From assembly GCF_954871325.1 (NCBI RefSeq), contig NC_088775.1:61543561-61607560 (forward strand): a stretch of 64,000 bases of DNA, read 5' to 3'. A program made the translations under genes and the position numbers. Under the pieces are notes generated by a model that was not told the DNA's origin, made no database searches, and saw nothing but the letters and a program-made list of their open reading frames with translations. This DNA is from Gordionus sp. m RMFG-2023. Taxonomy: Eukaryota > Nematomorpha > Gordioida > Chordodea > Parachordodidae. Shown here one piece after another: positions 1-11,338 of this stretch (positions are counted from its first letter, which is position 1; every line of letters starts with the position of its first letter).

Positions 1-267
1 TAGTATAATTTAATATAAATTTTAAATATACAATAAAAATGACAAAAATAAATGTTAATATTTATTACATTCATTTATTATTTTGTTTAATGAAATCTAC
101 AGCAGTAATTATTTTTTTCCTAATAAATTATAGTTATTGCTTAATGTATTTAATATAATATGATTTAAAATATTAAAATGGTATGTATTCATTTTTTATG
201 GTAAACTAAATCCTTGACTAAACTTTATCTTATTTATATTTAATACTCTCTTTTAATCATATTATAT
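1..267. other. AT-rich flank, no gene seen
   Basis: Plain A+T-rich sequence up to the 9-bp target duplication gaatttatt (268-276) that borders the MULE. No coding frame or repeat family is recognised. Confidence 0.6.
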
Positions 268-276
268 GAATTTATT

Positions 277-760
277 GGTTCCACGTCATTACAGAGAATG
301 TATTTTACAGAGAAACTTTTATAGAGAAAACAAAAATATAGAATGCACTTATAGGGAATATCGTTTATAGAGAAAATTTTATAGAAAAAGTTTTATATAG
401 AGAATGACGTTTATAGAGAATGCACTTATAGAGAAAACAATTATAGAGAATGTCGTTTATAGAGAATAATTTTATTGAGAATAATTTTACAGAGAATGAT
501 TTACAAAGAATGATTTACAGAGAATGATTTTATAGAGAATGATTTTACAGAGAATGTATTCTATAGAGAATTATTTTATAATGAATGTATTTTATAGAAT
601 TATTTTATAAAGAATGTATTTTGTAGGGAATTATTTAATAGAGAATTATTTTATAGAGAATTATTTTATAGAATTATTTTATAAAGAATATTATTTTATA
701 GAGAATTATTTTATAAGGAATTTTTTTTAAGAATATGATTATTTTATAAAAATGTTATAT
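277..760 (+). repeat. left MULE TIR with subterminal minisatellite
   Basis: Dozens of imperfect copies of a 10-17 bp motif (tatagagaat with variable spacers). The reverse complement of the same array occupies about 2,820-3,208, so this is the element's own terminal structure rather than an independent satellite. Confidence 0.8.
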
Positions 761-1600
761 ATAGTCATAGGAAAAAAAATTACAGTATTTGACATAATAT
801 TATACATTAGAATTACATTATATAAGAGAATAATTGTGAGTTTTGAATTATTACAATCGGTACAGAAAATTATTTGTTTATCTTTGCACAAGGTTTTTCG
901 ATTATTTGATGAATTAATGGTAGAATAAAATTTTGACATGATTTGTAAGAAAATCATATAGTATAAAAGCATATAAAAATTTTTACAAATTTAAATTTAT
1001 AATTAATTATATTTATTTAAATTAAGTAACTAGTTACTTTCTAAAAAATGTAGCCAGCTACAGTTACGATTTTGTAAATGTAACTAGTTATATATATTTT
1101 TTAGCTAAAGTGTAGCTAGTTAATGTTAACCACTTAATTTGACAAAACTAATGTAGAGATTTTCATTTATAAGCTTTTTTTATTTTCAGCAAAATTTATT
1201 TAGTTCTTACTTATATTATTATTCTTCTTAAAAATTTTCAATTATAGATGGGACACACCGATAATCCATTCTTAAGTTAAAAGTTATTTGTCACTAAGAG
1301 ATAAACAAATTTTGACATGATTTGTAAGGAATTTTACGAAATTTATTTTTAAAGATAAGAATACAAAATAAAATATATAGTGTTGTTAAAAGTTACTTTG
1401 GCAATGTGACTTAAAGAATATGTTTAATACTATTTGTATATGAAGTTTTTATAAGATAAACCTTGATATTATACTGAGCTTAGCAATATTCATTTCGAAA
1501 TATCAAATAAATTTTTATTCATAAAGAATCCAAATAAACATAGTATTAATAATATACCAATATAAAAAATACAATTATATAATTAAATTAAACATTTAAA

Positions 1601-2215
1601 TTATGGGATAAAGCCCTTAAATAATCCAGCATGGTTCTTGAATAAAAATCTTCAACAATTAGAAAAATCTTTTTGGATCTTTCGCGATATTCTTTCTTTG
1701 ACAACGGAGACAATAGTCCTAAAGAATATTGTTCCAATTTGTAACAATTTAGGCTATTGTCTTTGAGAGCTAAAAATTAAAATGCTAAAATTAATAATAT
1801 AATATAATTACTAACTCTTTATAAATTGCCAGATCGTTGGATGATGGGAACTATATGAGACGAAAAACTTCGATGCCAGTCTAAAATTTATAATATAATA
1901 TAATTACTAACTCTTTATAAATTTCTAGATCGTTGGATGATGGGAACTTATATGAGACGAAAAACTTAGATGGCAGTCCTCTACTGAATTATTTGTATTC
2001 TGTTCACGAGATAGTGTCGATTCGTAGCAATTCCATAGAAAAATTCTAAATATTGGCGACTTCCTCTCCATCGCTATCATTTTTCCAATCCACGTCTCTT
2101 CAAAGTATTCTATCAAGGGGGAGAGAATATCCCTATTTTCTTGTTTAGAGGCACATAATTCCTCGAATCCATGAATTACATCCTCAATTGGAACATATGC
2201 CAGTGACATTAACAT
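1601..2215 (-). pseudogene. MULE transposase, C-terminal two exons
   Basis: The minus strand reads through the signature C-terminal region of MULE transposases: YVPIEDVIHGFEEL, a P-L-I-E-Y-F-E-E-T-W-I-G stretch, FLWNCYEST, then TNNSVEDCH, which corresponds to the family's TNNSVEGWH. After HPTI the frame stops, but about 85 bp (roughly 1,790-1,880 and 1,885-1,975) is tandemly duplicated. The second copy continues as HPTIWQFIK into a plausible donor (gttagt). A final exon (1,601-1,769) follows acceptor tttttag and ends in LDYLRALSH and a stop, matching the usual MULE ending. The N-terminal zinc finger and catalytic core were not found, so this is a remnant. The family call is strong; the intron is inferred from splice signals only. 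Confidence 0.75.
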
Positions 2216-2819
2216 TTTTATGTATACATAGCAAAATTTGTTTCAGTTTTGTATGCATTAAAAATTAGAGGATTTTTTTAAACCGTGCGGTATATGCATT
2301 GAGACATATGAAACAGGCATCCGCACAAAAGTAACTGGTTACTTAATTTATATATATTTCAATAAATATAATTAAATAATAAATTTAAATTTGTAAATTA
2401 TTTTAACATTCTTTTACTATATGATTTAAATCTTAGCCAATGAATTTATTTTAATATAAATATATTCGATTTAAAGTAATTTAATCGATCCGGCTAGCCC
2501 TGAATCTACTATCCACTAAAAATAATTGTAAATAGTGTCTAGTTATATTTAAAAAAAGAAAACTATTAACTGTAACTTGTTATATTTTCCCAAATTTAAC
2601 TACTAACTTAACTAGTTGCATTACATTGCCAAGTAACTTTTAACAACACTATCTATTTTATTTTGTACTTATCTTTAAAAATAAATTTCGTAAAATTCCT
2701 TACAAATCATGTCAAAATCTTATTCTACCATTAATTCATCTAATAATCGAAAAACCTCGCTTATATAAGGTAATTCTAATATTAAAAATTATGTAAAATA
2801 CTATAACTTTTTTTTCCTA

Positions 2820-3208
2820 TGACTATATATAACATTTCTTTATAAAATAATCATAACTTTAAGTAAAATTCTTTATAAAATAATTCTCTATAAAATACAT
2901 TCTTTATAAAATAATTCTCTATAAAATACATTCTTTATAAAATAATTCTCTGTAAAATCATTCTCTATAAAGTCATTTTCTGTAAAATCATTCTCTATAA
3001 AATAATTCTCTGTAAAATCATTCTCTATATACGACATTCTCTATAAATGACATTCTCTATAATTGTTTTCTCTATAAAAGATTCTCTGTAAAATACATTC
3101 TCTATAAAATAATTCTCTATAATCGACATTCTTTATAATTGTTTTCTCTGTAAAAGTTTCTCTATAATTGTTTTCTCTGTAATGCTTTCTCTGTAATGAC
3201 TCGATACC
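2820..3208 (-). repeat. right MULE TIR with subterminal minisatellite
   Basis: Array of attctctataaaat-like units, the inverted counterpart of the left arm. It ends in ctctgtaatgactcgatacc immediately before the target duplication. Confidence 0.8.
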
Positions 3209-3217
3209 GAATTTATT

Positions 3218-3564
3218 AGATAAACTTATAATAACCTAACATAATAGAACTTCTAAAAACTTAATGTAATGTAGATATAATAGTACGGCATACGGAAAAA
3301 ATATTTAGCAAAAATCAAAAAAATAATTATTTAATCAAAAACACATTATAAAAATAGGGGAAACTGTAAGGGAATTTTCGAATTTTCCCAGCAAATTTCC
3401 CTTGTATTACATCCCTAATCATGACTGATTAAGTAGGATTAAAAGGACTCCAAATTAAATATGTTATATTTTTTATGCTCACATGATGAGTTTTGTTAAA
3501 AACAAAGGAATTTATGGGAAATAAATTTCAAATTTTTTAATATATCTGCAAATAAATTTATAGG
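3218..3564. other. intergenic, no gene seen
   Basis: A+T-rich sequence between the MULE and the next foldback element. No coding or repeat identity is recognised. Confidence 0.5.
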
Positions 3565-4786
3565 ATTTCCCATTCAAGGAAAAGTCCCAATCAAAAAAGG
3601 AAAAATTTCAATCATAAAAGGAAAGTTCCGATCAAAAAAGGAAAAGTTTCAATCATAAAAGGAAAGGTCCGATCAAAAAAGGAAAAGGGTCAATCATGAA
3701 AGGAAAAGTCCAAAAGGTTTAGGAAAAAGTCCGATCAAAAAAATAAAAGTGTCAAACAAAAAAGGAAAATTCCGAAAAGGAAAATTGTCAATAAAAAAAA
3801 GGAAAATTCCCGTTCAAAAAAGAAAAATTATTATTTTTTAAAATATTTTTTCTTGTCAATTTTTCTTATTTTATTTTTAACTTTCTAAGATTTCTTTTCT
3901 TTATTTTTCTTACTATCTTTAATTTATTTTTCTATTTTTTTTAACGATTCTTTACTTTTTTTTTCTTTATACATACAATATTCTTTTTATGATTTTTTCT
4001 ATTTCTAACCTTTTCAATTTAAGTCATTTTTAATCTTTATTTTTTTGATCTTATCTCAATTTTTCTTCTTCTCATTTTGATAATTCTTTTTAAGAATTAT
4101 ATTTAATTTTCAATAAATTTTTGGCAGACAATTTTTTACATATCAAATTATTTAATTACAATAAATTGATCGTTTGGTTATAATGTAATGTACCTTTTTA
4201 AAATTAAATTAGTTTACTGTAATACTAAACGATATGTAAATTAATAAAATATAATCATTTTTAAATTCTTATTTTTAAAATTTTAATATTTATGCATATT
4301 CAATATTTTTGGGCAAGATTCCTAAAAAGAATTATCAAAAATGAGAAGAAAAAAATTGAGAAAAGATTAAAAATGACTTAAAGAGATTGAAAAGGATAGA
4401 AATGTTTGTAAAAGAGTACAATATAAGGAGAAAAAATCATAAAAAGAATATTAAGAAGAAAATTAAATAGAGAAAAGATAGTAAGAAAAATAAAGAAGAG
4501 AAATAGCAAAAAATTAGAAATAAAATAGGAAGGAATAATAAAAATAAATAAAAATTTAAGAAAAATTGAAAAGAATTTTTTTTTTATAAAAATAACGATT
4601 TTCCTTTTTTGATTGACACTTATCCTTTTTTGAATGAACCTTTTCATTCTTTGTTTGACACGTTTCCTTTTTGATCGGACATTTTCCTAAACCTTTGGGA
4701 CTTTTCCTTTTTTGATTGACACTTTTCCTTTTTTAATTGGACCTTTTCCTTTTATGATAGGGACTTTTCCTTTTTAAATGGGAAAG
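3565..4786. mobile_element. foldback element FB-S1 (non-coding palindrome)
   Basis: A near-continuous inverted repeat. The left arm begins tttcccattcaaggaaaagt and the right arm ends in the complement, acttttcctttttaaatgggaaa. The outer arms are short tandem units around aaaggaaaagtcc and gatcaaaaaagg (3,575-3,830 and 4,600-4,780). The inner arms match over taatctttat...attatcaaaaatgag. The centre (about 4,130-4,290) has its own motif (ggcagacaat, taaacgatat) that recurs in the element at 10,277-11,338. No protein is encoded; the frames in it are low-complexity shadows. Target duplications were not found. Confidence 0.7.
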
Positions 4787-5112
4787 TATTTAACTTACAA
4801 AATTTGTTTACTGTATTACAAATAATAATGTTGTTGAATTAAAATAAAGTTACAAGTACACCTGCAACCAGTTGCATTTTTTGGAATGTATTAAAATTTT
4901 TCAAAATCCTATCATCAGCCTCATCGTGGTGGGAGAGTGGCAACATCTTTTGGGGCCTAATAGAGGTTTAAAAGGTTCCTTGTGACCTAGGCAAAGAATA
5001 GGATCACCGTCTCCTCTAGTGTATAAACCACTTAAAGGGGTTGATGTCAGGAAGGGCATCCGATAGTAAAAACCTTGCTACAAAATTTCCTAATGATTAC
5101 AATAAAGCATGG

Positions 5113-5120
5113 GTGGTGTA
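5113..5120 (+). repeat. hAT-1a left target duplication (gtggtgta)
   Basis: Matches 23,964-23,971 exactly; 8 bp is the hAT target-site length. Confidence 0.85.
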
Positions 5121-5639
5121 CAGGGTTGCCATGTCTCCCCACATCAGCGGGAGACTCCCGCAAATTTTTAGTTTACATGCAGACATCTCTCTCTCGCAAA
5201 ACTACCGCAATTGGAAATTTCCCGCAAAAATCTACCGCAATTTTTTAATTTCTCGCAATTATTTTAAAGTATTTTAACGTTTTAAATATATAAATAATAA
5301 TTTTGAGATACAGTAATTGATTATTTTTATATTTTTAAAATAAATTTTAAATATTTATTTGAAAAACATGTCCAGTTTGTAAATTTTTTTTCTATCCGGT
5401 TTTATTTTTATCCAATAATAATCAGCATCATTTCATTCATATAAGTCAGTACAGGGGAGTATATCAACATCGATTGCAATACAAAAATATTCTCCAAAAA
5501 TAATAAATAATACAGATGCAACTACAGTTGCGGAAATCGTATACAAATGTAGTTCAACATTCACAGAGCTATATCATCACAATGTGGGTAGAATCTTTCC
5601 CATGATATTTAGCGATATCAATATAAGTGCAAATCATAC

Positions 5640-7000
5640 TTGTAGAACAAAAATGAGTAAGGCTATCACAAGTGTTTTAGTACCTGAATCCTATAGGTCA
5701 ATTGTGCAATTCTAACAGATGCACCTAATAAGGGAAATATTAAACATTTCCCTTGATCCTTTACTATTTCAACAAGAATAAGAACATTTCAATAAAACTG
5801 TTAAAAATTTTTTCCTCGGATAGTGAAAAATCCAACGATGTAGCTAACCACATAATGGTAAATATAGCTGATTCAAGGTTATCAATGATTTGCATGTCAG
5901 CTTTCTGCACTGATAATGCCTCTGTAAATTTTGGCAAAAACCAAAGTGTAATTACCGAATTGAGGCAGTACAATAATGAATTAATACCAATTGGCTGTAT
6001 ATGCCATATACTACATAATTCTTGCAAGAAGGCAATGAATGTACTATCTGTAGATGTCGAAATAATTGTGATGAAATGTTTTAACGAATTTAGTTCATCA
6101 ACTAAAAGAGTTGGTGGAGTGGTCTGACTTTGAATGGTGTGAGTTGCTGCGATATGTACCTATCAGGTGGTTATCATTAATACCTGCCATCGATAATTTT
6201 AAAATTTTACAAACCCTTAAAAAAATACTTCTAAAATAAAGATTTTAAAAGCTGTCCAAAAATTTTATGAAATGGCAGAAGCATATTTGGGATTAGTTTC
6301 ACATGTAGGAAATCTACTTCATACAGTTACTATCAGAATATTCTTTATTAATAAAGATTCACAAAATCATGCTACAGCTCTGTTCATCTCTACAGTTAAA
6401 AATTGATAATAAATTTTATGGCGCTATTGCTAAAAATATTATATTAAAATGTTCAAATAATACTCTAATTAATGCATTTTTAAATGAAGGACATATTTTT
6501 ATTAAGACAATTTTTGATTATTTACAATCAAAATTTGATTTTAATAACTCTTATTTACAAATGTATAAATATTATGACCTTGGAACAGAAACCATCAATT
6601 GAGTTTTTGTAATTTAATAAATATATTAAAAATACCGAAAGACATTGATGTCTTGTTTGAGGAGATTGTAATTCTCTCTATTTTTTATGATTCACCAGAA
6701 AGTTAGATGGTCTAGCAAAGAAGAAATGGGTAGAATTTTTTCGTAATAACAATAAATCCCCATGCTTGGAAAAAATATGCTAGTATGTCTTTTCCTTACC
6801 TCATTCTAATGCCTCATCCGAGCGCATTTTTAGCCTGAGACTGCCTGGAAAAAGGAGAGAAATCGGATTGCTTTAACAACATCAGAGGCCGAGCTAATGG
6901 TTAAACAAATTTAAAAAATGTCATGCCAGGAATTTTATAAACATCTCAATAACAACGAAAACGTTTAGTTCCATTATTTAAATCTCAAATAAAATATAAT
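5640..7000 (+). pseudogene. hAT-1a transposase remnant
   Basis: Broken gene of a hAT transposase. Visible pieces run from the KMSKAITSVLVPES-like start near 5,650 through MICMSAFCTDNASVNFG, PIGCICHILHNSCKKAMNVL (the hAT C-x2-H region) and RYVPIRW, to the C-terminal dimerisation block with SNASSERIF-like residues near 6,800-6,840. It has many stops and small deletions compared with hAT-1b at 16,975-19,027, which shows the same protein with fewer breaks. Confidence 0.8.
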
Positions 7001-7050
7001 TAACATTATAACTATTTGATTTTCCATATTTTTTTAAAATATATTTTATA

Positions 7051-7125
7051 TCGCCGGGGTGGCCTAGTGGGTTATGATGTAGGCTTGGAAACAGAAGGTT
7101 CCAGGTTCGATCCTGGTAAGGAACG
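7051..7125 (+). promoter_or_regulatory. tRNA(Ser-GGA)-like internal pol III promoter at the LINE-B 5' end
   Basis: The first 75 bases look like a tRNA. A box A (tggcctagtgg) is followed by ggcttggaaacag, where the loop ttggaaa would give anticodon GGA (Ser). A box B (ggttcgatcc) sits in a T-arm-like stem, ccagg...cctgg. The acceptor stem does not close well, so this is a tRNA-derived promoter head rather than a working tRNA gene. Its position exactly at the target duplication shows it is part of the retrotransposon. Confidence 0.7.
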
Positions 7126-7263
7126 TAAAAATTTTGGATTTTTCTTCGATGACTGACGTGTAAAGACATATGGTAAGATGAATTTCGGAGCTTAGAGATG
7201 ACACTCTTGTCACCGACAGGCTTGAACAGCCTGGTGCTAAGGATACCTGTCCAATAAGCAAAA

Positions 7264-8720
7264 ATGAAGGACACAAATGAAAATATGAATATGAAAGCTA
7301 GGGCGTTCCCTCCAAGCGACGCGCAGGGTGTGGACCTCCATTTTGCGAAAAGTATAATAAAGGTCAAAGCAAAGAAGACAAGGTTAGCAAGTTCGAATAT
7401 TGGTACATTTAAAGGTAAGACGAGAGAATTGGCATCAATGTTGAACAAGAAAAAAGTTGATATATCCATACAAGAGACGAAATGGAAAGGTCAGAAGACT
7501 TTAATGATTGGAGATGGGTATAAATTTTACTATAATGGAATTGTTAACAATAGGAACGATGTCGGCATCATCCTCAGTCAAGATCTAACCTTCTCAGTAT
7601 TAGAAGTCAACAGGATCTCTGGTAGACTAACGAAGATAAAACTCTGCATTGGTCAATCAATACTACACATCCTTTCAGTAGGTGCTCCTCAAACGGGTTG
7701 CAAGGAAGAAGAGAAAGATGACCTTAGAGCTATCCTTGATGAAGCTGTAATAGAAAGCCCTAAGGATGATCTAGTCATAAGGTGGTGACTTAAATGCGCA
7801 TGTGGGAAAAGCAAGAGATAGCTACAAAAGGCATCATGGTGACTTTGGATATGGAAAAAGAAATGATGAAGGAGAGCATGTACTGAAATTTGAGTAAGCT
7901 TCGACCTTGCCTTAACCAACACCTACTATAGGAAAAAAGGAAATCATCTAATAACATATGAAAGTGGTACAAGGAAAATCCAGATAGATTACATGCTTAT
8001 CTCTCGCAGAAGATTAAAAGATGTAAAATAGACTGCAAAGTCATCGCAGGAGAAGATATTGCCTCTCAACACAAGCTACTAGTCATGGATTTACACATCA
8101 CAAATAAATCCTCTCAAAACAAGATAAAACTTGAACATTGCATCAAATGGAGTAGATTAAAATCAATGACAGAGATTCCTCACAAGTCAGAGAAAAAATA
8201 TGGACAGACCTTTAATCTAAATTAATAGACATTAGGCTTGACAAGGGGAGGCAACAAATCATACAAAGAACTATGGTAGTAGAATGAAAATGTACAAACA
8301 CTATAAAAGAGAAAAAAGCCCTATATAAAATATGGTATAAATAAAAAAACCCAGATGACAAGACAAATTACAAAATATCCAAGAGAATAGCTACAAATAC
8401 GGTGGCTAGGGCCAAAGCTATGGCATACGATGACATGTATGAAGAACTACATACCAAAGAAGGGCAAAATAAAATATACAGATTAGCCAAACAGCGAGAA
8501 AAGAATTCTAGGGATATAAACGGAGCTTTGAAAGTAATCAAAAATAAAGATGGGAAATTGATAATAAAGGAAAAAGAAATAATGAATAGATGGAAAGAAT
8601 ATTTTCAGGAGCTTCTCAACTTTAATCCCCACATACTACATCTAGACGAACACTCCCGAACAAGGAATAATCACATGCCTCAAGCATATGAAAAACAACA
8701 AAGCTAGGGGTCCAGATTAC
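7264..8720 (+). pseudogene. LINE-B endonuclease and linker
   Basis: From 7,264 a 174-residue frame encodes the endonuclease start: LASSNIGTFKGKTREL, ISIQETKWKGQKT (the catalytic ETRWKG-type motif), YNGIVNNRNDVGIIL and a VGAPQTGC stretch. The same domain goes on in another frame with GDLNAHVGKARD and, near 7,985, QIDYMLISRR. The 8,402-8,707 frame (MARAKAMAYDDMYEELHTKE, then RWKEYFQELLN) is the usual linker before the RT. The text KNNKARGPDYG at 8,690-8,720 is where PAL-1 cuts the gene. Confidence 0.8.
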
Positions 8721-9221
8721 GGCTAAGCCTAAAAATTGGCTAAAATAAATTAGTCAAAAATTCTGCATCGATGCCTAGCATTAATTATTATTTATTTATT
8801 TTAGTAAAATAATTTATTTTATTTATATTTTATGTAAATATTTTATTATTATCAACAAATAAACATGATATGATTTAATATTTTTTTATTTATATTGTTA
8901 TAATTTTAAATGAAAATATTTATTTTAATAAAATTTACTTATGATGTTTTAAAAAAAAAAAAAATAATATGCTGCTATTGTAAAAATGCAATATTCTTTT
9001 TAATATAATTTATTAGTGATTTTCACTATCTTCTTTGTAAATACATCTTTTATTGATTGTAAATTTTATTAGATAAATAAACAATCTTTTAGGTAAAATC
9101 TTTTAAAATTTTTTTAAATCAATTTTGTTTATATATCTACTTTTTTATTAAATGAGCTCTTTTTTCCTAAATAATTTTTTAAAAATATTTATAAACTTTT
9201 TTGATGTTATTTTATATGATC

Positions 9222-10276
9222 TTTTTAAGGATAATATTTTTTAATGTGATAATTGTCATAATCGTTATTTTTAAAGTTTTTTGAATTTTTTTGACGAAAA
9301 TATGTTAAAATAAGTATTGATAACATGTTCAAATTAAATTTAGTGAAGATGTACCATGACAATTGTCATAATCGTAGTTTTTTAAGTTTTTTGATTTTTT
9401 TGACGTAAATAGGCGAAAATAGGTATTGATAACATTTTTAAATAAAATTTAGTGAAGATGTACCATAGAATAAGTGACAATTGTCATAATCGTAGTTTTT
9501 TAAGTTTTTTGATTTTTTTGACGTAAATAGGCGAAAATAGGTATTGATAACATGTTTAAATAAAATTTAGTGAAGATGTACCATAGATAAGTGACAATTG
9601 TCATAATCGTTATTTTTAAAGTTTTCTGAATTTTTTTGACGAAAATATGTTAAAATAAGTATTGATAACGTTTAAATAAAATTTAGTGAAGATATACCAT
9701 AGATAAGTGACAATTGTCATAATAGTAGTTTTTTAAATTTTTGACGTAAATGGGTGAAAATAGGTATTGATAACATGTTTAAAAAAAATTTAGTGAAGAT
9801 GTACCATAGATAAGTGACAATTGTGATACTCGTTATTTTTAAAGTTTTTTGACGTAAATAGGCTAAAATAAGCATTGCTAACATGTTTAAATAAAAATTT
9901 AATGAAGATGTACAGTAGAAAAGTGACAATTGTCATAATCGTTGTTTTTTAAGTTTTTCGATTTTTTTTGACGTAAATAGTTAAAATAAGCATTGCTAAC
10001 ATGTTTAAATAAAATTTTAGTGAAGATGTACCCTAGATAAGTGACAATTGTCATAATCGTTGTTTTTAAAGTTTTTCGAATTTTTTTGACGTAAATGGGC
10101 TAAAATATGCATTGCTAACATATTTAAATAAAAATTTAGTGAAGATGTACAGTAGAAAAGTGACAATGTCATAATCGTTGTTTTTAAAGTTTTTCGAATT
10201 TTTTTGACGTAAATGGGCTAAAAGAAGCATTGCTAACATGTTTAAATAAAATTTTAGTGAAGATGTACTCTAGATA
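9222..10276 (+). repeat. left tandem array of PAL-1, about 9 units of 117 bp
   Basis: The landmark gtgacaattgtcataatcg recurs near 9,250, 9,358, 9,474, 9,592, 9,708, 9,814, 9,925, 10,043 and 10,163. Each unit continues with ttttttgacgtaaat, then tattgataacatg, then gtgaagatgtac. The landmark acaattgt is itself a small palindrome. Confidence 0.85.
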
Positions 10277-11338
10277 AGGGTTTCCCTTTCAAAATAAGTA
10301 AATCATAATATTTTTTTAATTTTTTGTCAATTTTTCTTTAACTTTTCTTCATTTAGTTATTCCTTTTTAATTTATTTCTAAATTTTTGCAATTCTTTACG
10401 TTTTTTTTCTTACTGTATCTTTTCTCAATTTATTTCTAACCTTTTACGAATTTCTTTACTTTTATTTTTCTTACTATATCTTCTCTCAATTTATTTTCCT
10501 TCAATTTATAAATTTAGGTCCATTTTTTAAATAATTTACGTTTTTATTCATCATACATACAGATATAATATTCTTTTTATGATTTATACATTTTAATCTT
10601 TTGCATACATTTTTAACCTTTTCAATCTGGTCATTTTTAATCTTTATTTGTTTAATTATTTCTTATTTTATTAACAAGCAAAAAATTAGAGTAAAACCTC
10701 TATACCACGAAAGGGCGGTTTAATAGCATTTATCTATTTTTTCTTCTCATTTTTGATAATTATTTTTTAAAATTAAATTTAAAGCTTTTGGCAGACAATA
10801 TAAATACAATTGCTAAATTATATATGAATTGTTTGGTTTACTTTAACTGTAATACCAAACGATATTTAAATTAATAAAAAATAATCATTTTTAAATTCTT
10901 ATTTTTAAAACGCATTAGAAAATTTTTATTATTTAAAACAATAGGGAAGACAGACTAAATAAAATTAAATTTTTTTAAGTATATTTTTATGAATTTTAAT
11001 TCGAGTTATTTATATTCAGTTGTACAATCATCACAGTCCCAACAAGAAATTGTATAAATCATAAAAAGAATATTATATCTGTATGTATGATGAAAAAAAA
11101 CATAAATTGTTAAAAAAATGGACCTAAATTTATGAATTGAAGAAAAATAAATTGAGAGAAGATATAGTAAGAAAAATAAAAGTAAAGAAAATCGCAAAAG
11201 GTTAGAAATAAATTGAGAAAAGATACAGTAAGAAAAAAATCGTAAAGAAATCGCAAATATTTAGAAAATAAATAAAAGTTAAAGAAAAATTGCCAAATTA
11301 AAAAAATATTATGATTTACTTATTTTGAGGGAAACCCT
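10277..11338. mobile_element. foldback element FB-S2 at the centre of PAL-1
   Basis: Ends agggtttccctttcaaaataag and cttattttgagggaaaccct are inverted copies, and the pairing continues inward for about 350 bp per arm (the catacatacagatataatattc block and its complement at 11,055-11,085). The core (ggcagacaatataaatac, accaaacgatat, aataatcatttttaaattctta) matches the core of FB-S1. No coding frame is present. It may be a separate insertion or the natural hub of PAL-1. Confidence 0.65.

Larger units (their letters stand above)
277..3208 (-). mobile_element. MULE (Mutator-like) DNA transposon, degenerate
   Basis: A Mutator-like element. Both ends are bordered by the same 9-bp target duplication, gaatttatt (268-276 and 3209-3217), the length expected of MULEs. 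The terminal inverted repeats start ggttccacgtcattacag on the left and, reversed, ggtatcgagtcattacag on the right. They run for several hundred bases and consist largely of a short repeated motif like ttttatagagaat. The inside holds the 3' end of a MULE transposase on the minus strand, but no catalytic domain was recognised. Inverted similarity continues inward (1,290-1,410 with 2,620-2,720), and the left arm repeats a stretch ending near 950 again near 1,320, suggesting a secondary insertion or duplication of about 350 bp in that arm. Confidence 0.85.

Noticed and set aside
4378-4647. 89-residue Phe/Leu/Ile-rich minus frame that could pass for a membrane protein
   Set aside because: It lies in the low-complexity arm of FB-S1; composition alone explains it.
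7051-7125. A genuine host tRNA-Ser gene
   Set aside because: The acceptor stem does not close, and the sequence starts exactly at the LINE-B target duplication. It is better read as a tRNA-derived head.
6978-7469. 163-residue minus-strand frame, hydrophobic
   Set aside because: Antisense to the LINE-B endonuclease and tRNA-like head; no homology.
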